This document shows, piece by piece, positions 17,681 through 26,401 of a DNA stretch of 64,000 nt (position 1 is the stretch's first letter; each line of letters starts with the position of its first letter). The notes under the pieces are model-generated. The model was not told the DNA's origin and made no database searches. It saw only the letters and a list, made by a program, of their open reading frames with translations. The DNA is from Asaia krungthepensis NRIC 0535 (lineage in GTDB: Bacteria > Pseudomonadota > Alphaproteobacteria > Acetobacterales > Acetobacteraceae). The position numbers and the translations under genes are program-made. The DNA lies in assembly GCF_025995175.1 (NCBI RefSeq), contig NZ_BAPV01000014.1, positions 1 through 64,000 on the forward strand. The letters are read 5' to 3'.

Positions 17681-17741
17681 ATTAAACGATTATATATCGT
17701 TGTTAAATCAGTGCTCGTCGCATTAAACGATTTTTCTGTGT
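17681..17741 (-). promoter_or_regulatory. Putative metQNI promoter/operator
   Basis: A perfect inverted repeat AACGAT-tatat-ATCGTT sits at 17685-17701. On the minus strand it covers a TATAAT-like -10 element about 45 bases before the metQ ATG. A second copy of ATTAAACGAT occurs at 17732-17741, some 50 bp away in the same orientation. The arrangement looks like a repressor binding over the promoter. The regulator is unknown. I saw no SAM-II-type riboswitch consensus here. Confidence 0.5.
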
Positions 17742-18060
17742 TTTATACAGAATCCTCTGGAAATCAATTCCCCTGGAGCGCTCGGCCCTCACCGCGTCGA
17801 GCCATACATTGGCTCCTGACAGGCATTGGGTGCCCGGGGCTGCGCGCTGGCCCGTTCGAGGGCAGGCTCGTCTTGTCGAGGATCGCGTCCTCCTCGTTCA
17901 GGTGACTGACCGAAGCGCTGCCCCTGCGGAAAGATGCGCCTGTTCGCCGGGATACGACCCGCCTTGCATGGGTATCTACCCGCGCGGAACGGCGCCCTGA
18001 CGGCCTTCTCTTTTCCGGCGCTTCAGGCTGTGGTCTCCTTGCATTCTCTCTCGCTATGGA
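17742..18060. other. Intergenic region with no recognised gene
   Basis: About 320 bp between the met promoter and the YnfA gene. Two tiny stem-loops lie at 17948-17961 (CGGG/CCCG) and 17970-17981 (GGGT/ACCC). Open frames through here lack ribosome sites and family resemblance. Confidence 0.4.
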
Positions 18061-18393
18061 ATGTCGATGCTCACTCTCGCGCTCTATCTTCTTGCAGGAT
18101 TTGCCGAAATCGCGGGGTGCTTCGCGTTCTGGTCATGGCTGCGCCTCGGGCGGTCCGTCTTCTGGGCCCTTCCCGGTGCGATCAGCCTGATCGTCTTCGC
18201 GCTGATCCTGACACGTATCGAGAGCGACAGCGCGGGGCGCGCCTTCGCAGCCTATGGAGGCGTTTATATCACCGCGTCGCTGGTCTGGATGCGTCTGATC
18301 GAGGGGCGAAGCCCGGATCGTTGGGACCTGATCGGTGCCGTCATCTGCCTGTGCGGCGCGGCGGTCATTCTCTGGGCGCCCCGCTCGACATAG
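18061..18393 (+). CDS. YnfA/UPF0060 small membrane protein
   Basis: A 110-residue protein with four hydrophobic helices matching the YnfA (UPF0060) family. It has [19 protein letters not shown] near the start, the [20 protein letters not shown] core and [15 protein letters not shown] at the end. YnfA proteins are distant relatives of the small multidrug resistance family and are suspected transporters in the inner membrane. An ATG 6 bases downstream (18067) is an alternative start. It precedes the DedA-like gene by 49 bp on the same strand. Confidence 0.92.
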   Translation: MSMLTLALYLLAGFAEIAGCFAFWSWLRLGRSVFWALPGAISLIVFALILTRIESDSAGRAFAAYGGVYITASLVWMRLIEGRSPDRWDLIGAVICLCGAAVILWAPRST

Positions 18394-18442
18394 GGGCGCG
18401 CTTGCGCCATTCACTCCGGGCAGATCAAACCGGAGTTCCGAC

Positions 18443-19021
18443 GTGTTCCAGCCGCTCTATCGACGCACGCTCGCCCTGGCAGCCTCTCCCCATGCCGGAT
18501 GGTGGCTGTTTGCCGTCGCTTTCGCCGAAGCGTCTTTCTTCCCGATTCCGGTGGATCTGATGCTCATCCCCATGGTTCTGGCCGCACGGGAGCGGGCTTT
18601 CGTACTGGCCGCGATCTGCACGATCGGATCCGTCTGCGGCGCGATGCTCGGTTGGGTGATCGGCGCTGTTCTGCTCCAGCATGTTGCCTTGCCGATCGTG
18701 CATTTCTATCACGCCGAGCACACCTTGTTTGCGATGCAGGAGAAGTTTCGCCAGTACGGCGTGGCGATCATCCTGCTCAAGGGGCTGACGCCCATCCCGT
18801 TCAAGATCGTCACCATCGCTGCCGGAGCGGCGCATTTTGCGATCCTGCCTTTCCTTGCGGCCAGTCTGGTCACACGCGGCGCGCGGTTCTTTCTGGTTGC
18901 GACACTGCTGTGGTTCTACGGCGCGCCGATCCGGGACTTCATCGAACGCCGCCTGACCCTGGTCATGGCAGGCTTTCTCTTTCTGATCATCGCTGGCATT
19001 CTGGCGGTAACCCTTTTGTAG
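18443..19021 (+). CDS. YqaA-type DedA/VTT-domain membrane protein
   Basis: I chose a GTG start at 18443, preceded by CGGAG; the reading frame is open further upstream, but that part is arginine/proline-rich and unlike the family. The 192-residue product matches the YqaA branch of the SNARE-associated (VTT/DedA) family. It has AFAEASFFPIPVDLMLIPMVL, the glycine-rich GSVCGAMLGWVIGA helix, a re-entrant-like LKGLTPIPFKIVTIAAGAAH stretch and a hydrophobic C-terminus. Family members are inner-membrane proteins linked to lipid scrambling and proton homeostasis. Confidence 0.88.
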   Translation: MFQPLYRRTLALAASPHAGWWLFAVAFAEASFFPIPVDLMLIPMVLAARERAFVLAAICTIGSVCGAMLGWVIGAVLLQHVALPIVHFYHAEHTLFAMQEKFRQYGVAIILLKGLTPIPFKIVTIAAGAAHFAILPFLAASLVTRGARFFLVATLLWFYGAPIRDFIERRLTLVMAGFLFLIIAGILAVTLL

Positions 19022-19041
19022 ACCGTGTGAGGATCGCTGCC

Positions 19042-20043
19042 ATGCCCAACCAGATTGCCGTCGTCACGGGCGCCGGAGCCGGTATAGGGCGCGCCACGAT
19101 CCGTATGCTGGCTTCCTATGGCTTCGATATCGCGCTGATCGGTCGCAACGAACAGCGTCTTTCAGATGCTGCCCTCGAACTCGAGGACAAGGGAATACGG
19201 ACGCTCACCCTCTCGGTGGATGTCTCGGATGCTCAGGCCGTCGCGCAAGCAGCCGAGAGGATCGAGCGTGAACTGGGCCCGATCACGGTATGGATCAACG
19301 CAGCAGGCGTGACGGCCATAGGCCCGGTCCTCTCCCTGGATGCGCAGACCCTCAAACGCGTGACCGATGTGACCTATCTGGGTTCCGTCTTCGGTACGCA
19401 GGCCGCTCTCGCCTGCATGCGCAGACGTGGGACCGGAACCATCGTCAATCTCGGCCTTGCTCACCCCCTGCGCGGCCTGCCGCTTCAGGCAGCGGTCAAC
19501 GGAGCCCATGCCGCGATCAGCGCCTTCTGTGACAGCGTGCGTCCCGAGATCCATGCCCTTTCCGACCGGATCGATCTGACGGTGGTGCATCTGCCCTCCA
19601 TCAACACACCGCGTCTGGGCTGGAGCCGCAATCTGTCAGGTCATGCTCTCAGGCCTGCCGGGCGCGTCTATGAACCTGAAGTGGCTGCCCATGCCATCTG
19701 TCAGGCCGTGCTGGGGCATCATCGCGATATATGGGTCGGTGCGTCGTCCATCCTGCCGAGCCTGATCAACGGTCTGGCCCCCTCCCTCCGCGACCGCTTC
19801 CTGGCGCGCAAGGGCATCAAGAGCCAGTTTGCCAGTGGCATGGCAGAAGACGAGCCGGATATTCTGGATGAGAGCCTGGGCGGGGCCTATGCCGCTCATG
19901 GACCGTATGAGGGGATCCCCCTGCGTGAACAGGGGCGCAAGCCCCTGCTGCTGACCATCCCGCGTCGCTTCGGTCTCGGGGCCGCGGTTTTTGGCATCGC
20001 GGTCTTCACGGCTCTCTGGCGCAGCCTGAAAACCAGAGACTGA
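19042..20043 (+). CDS. SDR-fold protein lacking the catalytic residues
   Basis: The likely ATG is at 19042; the frame is open upstream but that part shadows the DedA-like gene. The 333-residue protein has an intact nucleotide-binding GAGAGIG motif (residues 10-16) and INAAG (86-90). The active-site tetrad Asn-Ser-Tyr-Lys is gone: the serine position is Leu139, the tyrosine is Val152 and the lysine is His156 in LQAAVNGAHAA, and the DVN-type asparagine segment reads DVTYLG. The C-terminus ends in one hydrophobic helix (GLGAAVFGIAVFTALW). It is probably a membrane-anchored pseudoenzyme or dinucleotide-sensing protein. Confidence 0.86.
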   Translation: MPNQIAVVTGAGAGIGRATIRMLASYGFDIALIGRNEQRLSDAALELEDKGIRTLTLSVDVSDAQAVAQAAERIERELGPITVWINAAGVTAIGPVLSLDAQTLKRVTDVTYLGSVFGTQAALACMRRRGTGTIVNLGLAHPLRGLPLQAAVNGAHAAISAFCDSVRPEIHALSDRIDLTVVHLPSINTPRLGWSRNLSGHALRPAGRVYEPEVAAHAICQAVLGHHRDIWVGASSILPSLINGLAPSLRDRFLARKGIKSQFASGMAEDEPDILDESLGGAYAAHGPYEGIPLREQGRKPLLLTIPRRFGLGAAVFGIAVFTALWRSLKTRD

Positions 20044-20110
20044 ACCGGGTTCGGCGTTCTGGACCCCGAAGGCCGCAGCAATACCCCGACGCGGTGCCTG
20101 CCTCGTTCTT

Positions 20111-20497
20111 TCAGCTGGGGCGTCTGCTGGTATTGGCGGCCATCAGGGCGCGATGCTGTTTGAGCCCCTTGACGAGTTTCTCTGCATCTTCCGGACCGAA
20201 AACGAGACCCACAGGCCCGAAAGCCGGATGCTGGAACGCGAGGGTCGAACCTTCGGTCAGGGCATCGATCTGCAACGCCCAGTTCGTGCTGTATACAGGG
20301 AGGAACGGCGCGTTACCGATACCAGGTTGGGGCTGCCCTGCGGTCATGGCATAACGGACGCGGCCGAGGCTGGCGATAAGCTGGGTCAACTGATCGAGAC
20401 TCATGTCGATCTCGCCCTCGAGCCCGCTTCCTTCAAGGAAGCGCAGCGTCGCTCCCGTACCGTCCTCCTTCTGGACGACCTGCATCCTTGCACCCAT
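20111..20497 (-). CDS. Conserved hypothetical downstream of ispE
   Basis: The start is set at the ATG at 20497 behind GAGGAAGATCAGAA, giving 128 residues. A longer frame exists but only shadows ispE. The sequence (MQVVQKEDGTGATLRFLEG, then LTQLIASLGRVRYAMTAGQ and LAFQHPAFGPVGLVFGPEDAEKLVKGL) has no signal peptide or membrane helix. I recognise no family. It follows ispE by 40 bp on the same strand and is likely co-transcribed with it. Confidence 0.75.
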   Translation of the reverse strand: MGARMQVVQKEDGTGATLRFLEGSGLEGEIDMSLDQLTQLIASLGRVRYAMTAGQPQPGIGNAPFLPVYSTNWALQIDALTEGSTLAFQHPAFGPVGLVFGPEDAEKLVKGLKQHRALMAANTSRRPS

Positions 20498-20537
20498 TTC
20501 TGATCTTCCTCTTTCCGGGGGTTTCAGGTCGCTTCTA

Positions 20538-21410
20538 TCAGGTCTGGATCCATCCTGGCTCGGCCCACCACCCTCTTTCGCGCATTTTTTCTGCGGCGAT
20601 ACGCGCCCTGTCCATATCCTCATAGAGGCCGAAGCAGGTGGCGCCCGAGCCACTCATCCTCGCGAAATGGCAATCCTGAGTAGCCTTGAGTGCCTCGAGC
20701 ACTGTCCCGATGAGGGGAAAAAGGGCGATGGCAGGCGGCTGTAGGTCGTTTGCCGTTGTATGAAGCGATTCGACCATGGCGGAGAGATCCGGCCACGCTT
20801 GTGGCAGCAGGGCCGGTGCCCGGAAATCTGCGCGGGATTCTTTCCAGGCCTTGAAAATGGCCGGGGTTGGAACCGCAATACCAGGATTGACCAGCACCAT
20901 AGCACAGCGTGGCATGACAGGAGCAGGCACCAGAATCTCACCAATGCCCTGCATACGCTGTGGCTTCTGCGCGAGACAGACCGGCACATCGGCGCCAAGC
21001 ATTGCCGCGATTGGTGCGAGATCGATTTCCCCACACTGCCAAGCCTCAGCCAGCAACCTAAGCGCTGCGGCCGCATCGGCAGAACCTCCCCCTATTCCCG
21101 AGGCCACGGGCAGGTTCTTGGTCAGGGTCATGGGCCAGCAGGGCAAGGCGTCTGACGTTCGTACTGACTGACGCAGGACTGAAGCAGCGCGCATGACCAG
21201 ATTATCAGCGCCTGCATCGAGCCCCTCACCGAAGGGCCCCTCGATTCTCAGGCTGGGTGCATCCTGAGGGTCGGCATCGACATCGAGCGTGAGGATATCG
21301 GCGGTCTCGGCGAAGACGGCGAGAGAGTCCAGCTCGTGATACCCATTCTCCCGACGTGAGGTGATGTGCAGAAACAGATTGATCTTGGCGTGAGCAAGCG
21401 AGCGGGTCAT
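20538..21410 (-). CDS. ispE: 4-diphosphocytidyl-2-C-methyl-D-erythritol kinase
   Basis: IspE phosphorylates CDP-methylerythritol in the MEP pathway, the source of isoprenoids and so of the hopanoids encoded elsewhere in this window. The start is the ATG at 21410; in-frame sequence upstream is not family-like. The 290-residue GHMP kinase has HAKINLFLHITSRRENGYHELDS at the N-terminus, the ATP-binding PVASGIGGGSADAAA loop, and a late RMSGSGATCFGLY motif. It lies 29 bp behind a TPR-protein gene. Confidence 0.94.
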   Translation of the reverse strand: MTRSLAHAKINLFLHITSRRENGYHELDSLAVFAETADILTLDVDADPQDAPSLRIEGPFGEGLDAGADNLVMRAASVLRQSVRTSDALPCWPMTLTKNLPVASGIGGGSADAAAALRLLAEAWQCGEIDLAPIAAMLGADVPVCLAQKPQRMQGIGEILVPAPVMPRCAMVLVNPGIAVPTPAIFKAWKESRADFRAPALLPQAWPDLSAMVESLHTTANDLQPPAIALFPLIGTVLEALKATQDCHFARMSGSGATCFGLYEDMDRARIAAEKMRERGWWAEPGWIQT

Positions 21411-21439
21411 AGCAAGGCCATCCTGGCGCGTGATCCTGA

Positions 21440-23314
21440 TTAGCGTGAGGGGGGTATGGAGCGGCCGCGCATGACAGGCAGATCGGGACCATGGGCCAGC
21501 GCCGCCTCGATCAGGGCCTTCGTTTCGGGCTCGGGCTTGTTGTTGAGTGCCTGATCCCACTGATCCCGGGCCTCGAGCTGCCGCCCCTGATACCAGTAGG
21601 CAACGCCGAGGTGATAGGCGATTTCAGGATCTCCGGGTGCGGCGTTGACCGCAGAGAGGAGGAGGGGCAGAGCCTGTGCCAGATCGCCATTCTGCTTCAG
21701 CAGGGCCCAGGCATAGCTGTCCCTTATCTCGGCATCATCGGGTGCGAGATCCATGGCGTGGCGAAGCAGGTTCAGAGCCTGTTCCGGCCGTTCATTATGC
21801 TCGACGTCGGAATAGCCCGCATAATTCAGGAGTACGGGCTCGGAGGGCGCCAGAGCCAGGGCACGGTCGAGATCGCTCTGCGCCTTGTCACGCCGCCCCA
21901 TATGATCCCAGGCGATGGCGCGTCCCAGAAGGAGCGGCCAGATACGCGCTTCCATCACACTCACATGATTGAGCGCTCTCGTATAGGTTTCGACCGCCTT
22001 GTCGGACTGACCGAGCTGGTCCTGCGTGGCAGCCAGCTCGTTCAGGATATCGGGATTATCCGGGTTCGCCCTGACCACGCGCTCAAGTGCATGCAAGGCG
22101 GCCTTGAGGTCATGGCGCTTGAGCGCGATCTGCGCCTGGGCATGATCCGAGAGCGGCGCCAGGGGATCGTCATCGGCAACATTATCGAGAGAAGCTTGCG
22201 CCATGTCGAGCTGGCCGTCATTGCGCAGTTCCTCTGCAAGCAGAATCTTGGCCAGGGTCCGGTCGGGCTGAAGCAGCAGGGCTTGCCGCAGAAGCAGGAT
22301 CTTGAGCTGTCTGACATCCTTCAGCTTGTCATCGCCTTGATCGTCACTCTGGGCGCTTTCTGCACCATTACTCTGGCTGGCACCGTGTGTGGTCGTATCG
22401 CCAAGCAAGGTCGTGATACCGATATAGAACTCTGCCAACCCCTGGCTGGGAGCGAATTGTCTTGTGAGGGGCTGGGGCCTCAGCCTGTCAGCCACGAGCT
22501 GGAAAGCAGGCAGAATGCCGCCTACGGAGCGCAGGCGCCTGACGGCATCATCATGATGCTGACGATAGGCGAGCCAATCGGCTTCGAACTGAAGGGTGAG
22601 CACACGCAGCAGCGGAGGAACCGAAGCGGCATTGCTCTCGAGCCGGGCAAAGAGAGCATCTGTGCGAGCCTCGTCGCGAAGAGAGGCGATACGGGCCTGT
22701 TGCAACAAGGCCAGATAAGCAACCGGGTCCAGCGCCCCCTCACCGGGGAGTGCCACCTCGCTCACCTGCCCCGGTGATGCGCCGTAGCTGCACCAGTCGA
22801 TCAGCCCCTGCCCTGCGAGGCGCAGGAAACCTTCGGGTGATTTGCCGTGAAGCGCAAAGAGGGACTCGGCATTTTTCCACTGCCGGTCTCGAAACGCTGC
22901 CGTGCCCAGAACAATACGGGCCAGGCTCTCGCGGGGCTGCAATCGGGCCAGAGCCAGGGCGTGGGCCGCGGCCTCACTCCCTGAATCCATGGCGGCATAA
23001 CGCAGGGCCATGAGCATGAACCCCGGGTCACGATACCCGCGCATGACGGTTTCATAGAGCGCCCGGGATGCATCGGGCACGTTGTTGCGCTGCACGGAGA
23101 CGATACTGCCCAGCAAAGAGCCTGTGAGCGAGGTCTCCGGTGTTTTGTATGCAGGCCCCACGATCAACGATGCCGACATGGCAGACGACGAACCTGCACC
23201 CGGCGTACCGGGGATCGGGGCGCCTGTCGCCACGGCGCTCGACACCATCGGGGAGGGGGCCATGACCAGGCTGGCGAGAAGGGCGAGCCGGAACGGAGAG
23301 TGCTTGGTTTGCAT
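21440..23314 (-). CDS. Exported TPR-repeat protein
   Basis: A 624-residue protein with a signal peptide (FRLALLASLVMAPSPMVSSAVA) and many tetratricopeptide repeats. These are clearest from residue 370 onward, for example HDLKAALHALERVVRANPDN, LGQSDKAVETYTRALN, MGRRDKAQSDLDRALALAP and YQGRQLEARDQWDQAL. It is probably a periplasmic or outer-membrane scaffold for protein assemblies. A TPR gene placed directly before ispE is a familiar alphaproteobacterial arrangement, as I recall. No catalytic domain is seen. Confidence 0.9.
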   Translation of the reverse strand: MQTKHSPFRLALLASLVMAPSPMVSSAVATGAPIPGTPGAGSSSAMSASLIVGPAYKTPETSLTGSLLGSIVSVQRNNVPDASRALYETVMRGYRDPGFMLMALRYAAMDSGSEAAAHALALARLQPRESLARIVLGTAAFRDRQWKNAESLFALHGKSPEGFLRLAGQGLIDWCSYGASPGQVSEVALPGEGALDPVAYLALLQQARIASLRDEARTDALFARLESNAASVPPLLRVLTLQFEADWLAYRQHHDDAVRRLRSVGGILPAFQLVADRLRPQPLTRQFAPSQGLAEFYIGITTLLGDTTTHGASQSNGAESAQSDDQGDDKLKDVRQLKILLLRQALLLQPDRTLAKILLAEELRNDGQLDMAQASLDNVADDDPLAPLSDHAQAQIALKRHDLKAALHALERVVRANPDNPDILNELAATQDQLGQSDKAVETYTRALNHVSVMEARIWPLLLGRAIAWDHMGRRDKAQSDLDRALALAPSEPVLLNYAGYSDVEHNERPEQALNLLRHAMDLAPDDAEIRDSYAWALLKQNGDLAQALPLLLSAVNAAPGDPEIAYHLGVAYWYQGRQLEARDQWDQALNNKPEPETKALIEAALAHGPDLPVMRGRSIPPSR

Positions 23315-23365
23315 CGTTCGACAATCTAGACTGAACCCGAGCAGACACCAAACTGATAAGAAACC

Positions 23366-24157
23366 ATGTCCCTTACCCTGTCCGGCCAGGACCGATCCGA
23401 GATTCTTGCCCTGCTGGAGCTGTACCGGGAATGGGGCGTGGATTGCCTCATTGACGAGATTGCTCCCCAGCGTCTGGACCGCCCTGCGTCCGTGCCCGCT
23501 CGCGTGTCACGAAACATGCCCCAGCGCGCACGCGCCATGCCGACTGCCCAGGTGCCGCCTGCTGCCACCGCGATGCGCCCTGCCCCTGTTGATCCGGAAG
23601 CCGCACAGATCTGGGGGGTGGAAAGCTTTCCCGAATGCGGTCTGGCCCGGACGGCCTCGACAAGCGTTCGCCCCCTGATCCTCCCCGAGGCACCACTGAT
23701 GCTGATCGGTGACGCTCCAGACGCGGATGAAGACCGTTCCGGCACCGTGTTCGCGGGCGAAACAGGCAGGCTGCTCGACATGATCCTGCCCAGTATCGGG
23801 CTCGACAGGGCTGCGCTCTCTCAGGCGCCCGCCCTTCCCTGGCGGCCGCCGGGTGGGCGCGCCGTATCCCTGATCGAAATGAGGGAGTGCCGGGCCCTGC
23901 TTCATGCAGCGATCATCAAGGCCCGCCCCCGTCGTCTTGTTTTGCTTGGGCCGACTCCGCTCCGTTTGCTGACAGACGAACAGGCCAGCGTCGCGCGTTC
24001 GCGTGGGAAATGGCTGACGGTGCGACTCGATGACGGACACTCTGTCGAGGCGCTCGTGCTGCAGCATCCGCAACAGCTGGTTTCGAGCGCCCGCGCCCGT
24101 CGGGAGATGTGGAAAGACCTCGTTTTTCTGGCGGAATGCCTGGAAGGCGCGGCCTGA
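23366..24157 (+). CDS. Uracil-DNA-glycosylase-like protein, degenerate motifs
   Basis: The 263-residue protein matches the family-4-like uracil-DNA glycosylase superfamily. The fold core MLIGDAPDADEDRSGTVFAG, GRLLDMILPSIGLDR, PWRPPGGR, RECRALLHAAIIKARPRRLVLLG and LVLQHPQQL align in order. Departures are visible: the first motif reads GDAPDADED rather than GEAPGAEED, only one cysteine (ECGLA) remains of the N-terminal CxxC pair, and the third cluster position is Trp. The Trp form (PWRPPGNR) is, as I recall, normal in many alphaproteobacterial members. It may be a repair glycosylase or an inactive relative. It is divergent from the TPR gene. Confidence 0.75.
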   Translation: MSLTLSGQDRSEILALLELYREWGVDCLIDEIAPQRLDRPASVPARVSRNMPQRARAMPTAQVPPAATAMRPAPVDPEAAQIWGVESFPECGLARTASTSVRPLILPEAPLMLIGDAPDADEDRSGTVFAGETGRLLDMILPSIGLDRAALSQAPALPWRPPGGRAVSLIEMRECRALLHAAIIKARPRRLVLLGPTPLRLLTDEQASVARSRGKWLTVRLDDGHSVEALVLQHPQQLVSSARARREMWKDLVFLAECLEGAA

Positions 24158-24335
24158 CACAGGTAGTTGCAATTGCTTAATAAAAAAAATTGAATTTAGT
24201 TCTCAAAAACGTGGTTTTTGCCTCGTATCCCTCTGGTAGAATTCGACAAACACTCATAGAATAGCGAACTCCTTTGGTGTGACCTTTTGGCCACTCTTGC
24301 CTTGCAGGGTGAGAGGGGCTACGAGCATCCCCACC

Positions 24336-26330
24336 ATGCGAGGAATTTCTTATTTCGCGTCGAGTAATAGCGCCCGTGCTGCCATGCTGTGCGCGATGCT
24401 TGTGGCGGGAGCGACGTTCAATCCGCTTCGTGCCCAGGAAAGCAGACCGACGCTTAACCCTGCCGACCACGACAACACCCAGAGCGAGGAAACGGCGTTT
24501 GCAACGCCGCGATCTTTCGCGCCTGGGGGGTCGAATGGTCTCCCCCATCCCCTTACCGCCTCAGACGCTGCGCTGCTGAAAGAGGCTTTCCGCGCCCAGC
24601 GCTCTGGTGATTTCGAAACCGCCATTGCCCGCTCACGCGCCGCCCATGACAGCGTCCTGATGGGTGACCTCCTGGCCGAGCGTTATCTCAACCCGGCCTA
24701 TCACCCCCAGCCAGTCCAGCTTCGTCTGTGGCTCAAGACCTTTTCGAGCCTTGCCGATGCAAGCGCCATCCAGTCTCTGCTCGTCTCGCTCAGCCCCAAG
24801 GGCAGCGTTGTCACCCAGAACTTCCCCACATCCCTGGCCCCTTCGGATACCCCCGCTACGGCGACTTCAGGCGCGATCGACCCTATCGCTCACCTGCTCA
24901 ACCGCAATCCCCTGCTCGACCGCACCGTGACCGAGCGTCTTTCCTGGGGGCTCAAGGGTGGGCAAAGTGCGGTCAGGCTCATCGATGCCACACCGGGCAT
25001 GACCCCGCTCTACGCCGCGCAACTCAAGGCTGAAGTCGCACTGGGCATGTTGAGCGCCGGTGAAACGGGTTTTGCCCTCGACACAGCGCGGGCGGGCTTC
25101 GCCAAAAGCGCCCAGCAGCTCGGCTATGCCGGCTATGTGGCCGGGCTCGCCGCCTGGCGCGCAGGGGCCTATCATGACGCTGCGCAGTTCTTCGAGCAGG
25201 CATCTCGTGCCCAGACCACAACCAATGACGTCCGTGCCGCCAGCGCCTACTGGGCGGCGCGTGTGCATCGCCACCTGGCCGGGCCTGCCACACTCACCAC
25301 ATCCTGGCTTCAGCGTGCCGCCGCCGAGCCCGGCACATTCTATGGTATTCTGGCCCGTCAGATGCTCGGGCTGCATCATGCCGGGCAGACGCCAGCCGCG
25401 CAGGAAACCGCCGATACCCTGCCGACGAACGACGAGACGGCCTTGCAGAACCCGATCCCCGTCATGGGTGAAATCGATGTCGAGGCCGTCGCCGCAACGC
25501 CTCAGGGGCGCCGTCTTTTTGCCCTTCTTCAGATAGGCGAAACAGCTCGGGCTGAGGCGCTTTTGCGCCGCATGTGGCCCGATATTGCCTCTGACACAGC
25601 GCTTTGCCATTCGGTTCAGCTTGTTGCAGCCGCGGCGGGGCTACATGATTTGTCGGAGCAGATCGCGACCATTCTGGGCGCGCGAGACGGTCGCCCGGCG
25701 CATCTGGCCGGGTTCCCCATGCCGCAGCTCGCACCGCGTCACGGTTTCAGGATGGATCCAGCTCTGGTCTACGCCCTGACCCGTCTTGAGTCGAACTTCG
25801 ACGCCAAGGCCTCGTCAAGCGCCGGCGCCCATGGGCTGATGCAGATCCGCCCGCTTACCGCCAGCTTCGTGAGCGGCCCCAAACCCGCTCTCGATTCCCA
25901 TGGTGTTGCGATCATCAACGTCCCCGCCGACATGGTGGGACGCCTGCATAATCCGGCAGTCAATCTCGAGATCGGCCAGCTCTATGTGCAGTATCTGGCC
26001 GGATTGTCGGAGCGTTCGGAAGCGGCTCCCAAGGGAGGCGATCTGATCCACACCCTGGCCTCCTATAATGCAGGGCCCGGCGCGATCGCGCGCTGGGAGA
26101 GCGGCACGCCTCATGAAGCAGAACTGGTCCACGATCCGCTTCTGTTCATGGAATTGCTGCCCAATGGCGAAACACGCGACTACGTGCATCACGCCTTTGC
26201 CTATCTCTGGATCTATGCGGACAAGCTCGGGCTTCCTGCTCCCTCGCTCCATGCTCTGGCCCATGCCCAGTGGCCGCGCTTCGCCGATGAGCAGGAGATC
26301 GCAAGCGCCAGACCGGTGACCTATCACTGA
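24336..26330 (+). CDS. Soluble lytic murein transglycosylase (SLT/GH23)
   Basis: I place the start at ATG 24336, giving a signal peptide (ARAAMLCAMLVAGATFNPLRA); a GTG at 24279 is in frame but adds unlikely residues. The 664-residue protein has a long alpha-helical superhelix, then a C-terminal goose-lysozyme-like SLT domain. The catalytic glutamate is in ALTRLESNFD, followed by GAHGLMQIRP and LASYNAGPGAI. By family it cleaves the glycan strands of peptidoglycan to 1,6-anhydro-muropeptides in the periplasm. The AT-rich 24170-24270 region upstream is the probable promoter. Confidence 0.92.
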   Translation: MRGISYFASSNSARAAMLCAMLVAGATFNPLRAQESRPTLNPADHDNTQSEETAFATPRSFAPGGSNGLPHPLTASDAALLKEAFRAQRSGDFETAIARSRAAHDSVLMGDLLAERYLNPAYHPQPVQLRLWLKTFSSLADASAIQSLLVSLSPKGSVVTQNFPTSLAPSDTPATATSGAIDPIAHLLNRNPLLDRTVTERLSWGLKGGQSAVRLIDATPGMTPLYAAQLKAEVALGMLSAGETGFALDTARAGFAKSAQQLGYAGYVAGLAAWRAGAYHDAAQFFEQASRAQTTTNDVRAASAYWAARVHRHLAGPATLTTSWLQRAAAEPGTFYGILARQMLGLHHAGQTPAAQETADTLPTNDETALQNPIPVMGEIDVEAVAATPQGRRLFALLQIGETARAEALLRRMWPDIASDTALCHSVQLVAAAAGLHDLSEQIATILGARDGRPAHLAGFPMPQLAPRHGFRMDPALVYALTRLESNFDAKASSSAGAHGLMQIRPLTASFVSGPKPALDSHGVAIINVPADMVGRLHNPAVNLEIGQLYVQYLAGLSERSEAAPKGGDLIHTLASYNAGPGAIARWESGTPHEAELVHDPLLFMELLPNGETRDYVHHAFAYLWIYADKLGLPAPSLHALAHAQWPRFADEQEIASARPVTYH

Positions 26331-26370
26331 AGGGCCGCTGCCCCCGTGACGGGCCGAAACGATTTTCGAT

Positions 26371-26401
26371 AAGGGCGGCCCCTGCAAAGGGTGTCGCCCT
26401 T
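26371..26401. terminator. Convergent-gene hairpin
   Basis: Stem AAGGGCG / CGCCCTT with an inner CCC/GGG pairing lies between the transglycosylase stop and the convergent ABC ATPase stop. The ABC stop codon lies at its edge. The T-tail is short, so it is a weak bidirectional terminator candidate. Confidence 0.4.

Noticed and set aside
17825-17880. GTTCGAG segment resembling a tRNA T-arm
   Set aside because: The T-stem has a mismatch and no acceptor, D or anticodon arm can be drawn around it.
17934-17990. Two small adjacent stem-loops before the YnfA gene, one with ACGA in its loop, reminiscent of a guanidine-II (mini-ykkC) riboswitch
   Set aside because: The second loop lacks the ACGR motif and the stems are only 4 bp, so the consensus is not met.
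18499-19041. Long upstream extension of the dead SDR frame
   Set aside because: It lies wholly on the DedA-like gene in another frame and is Arg/His-rich; the SDR fold starts at 19042.
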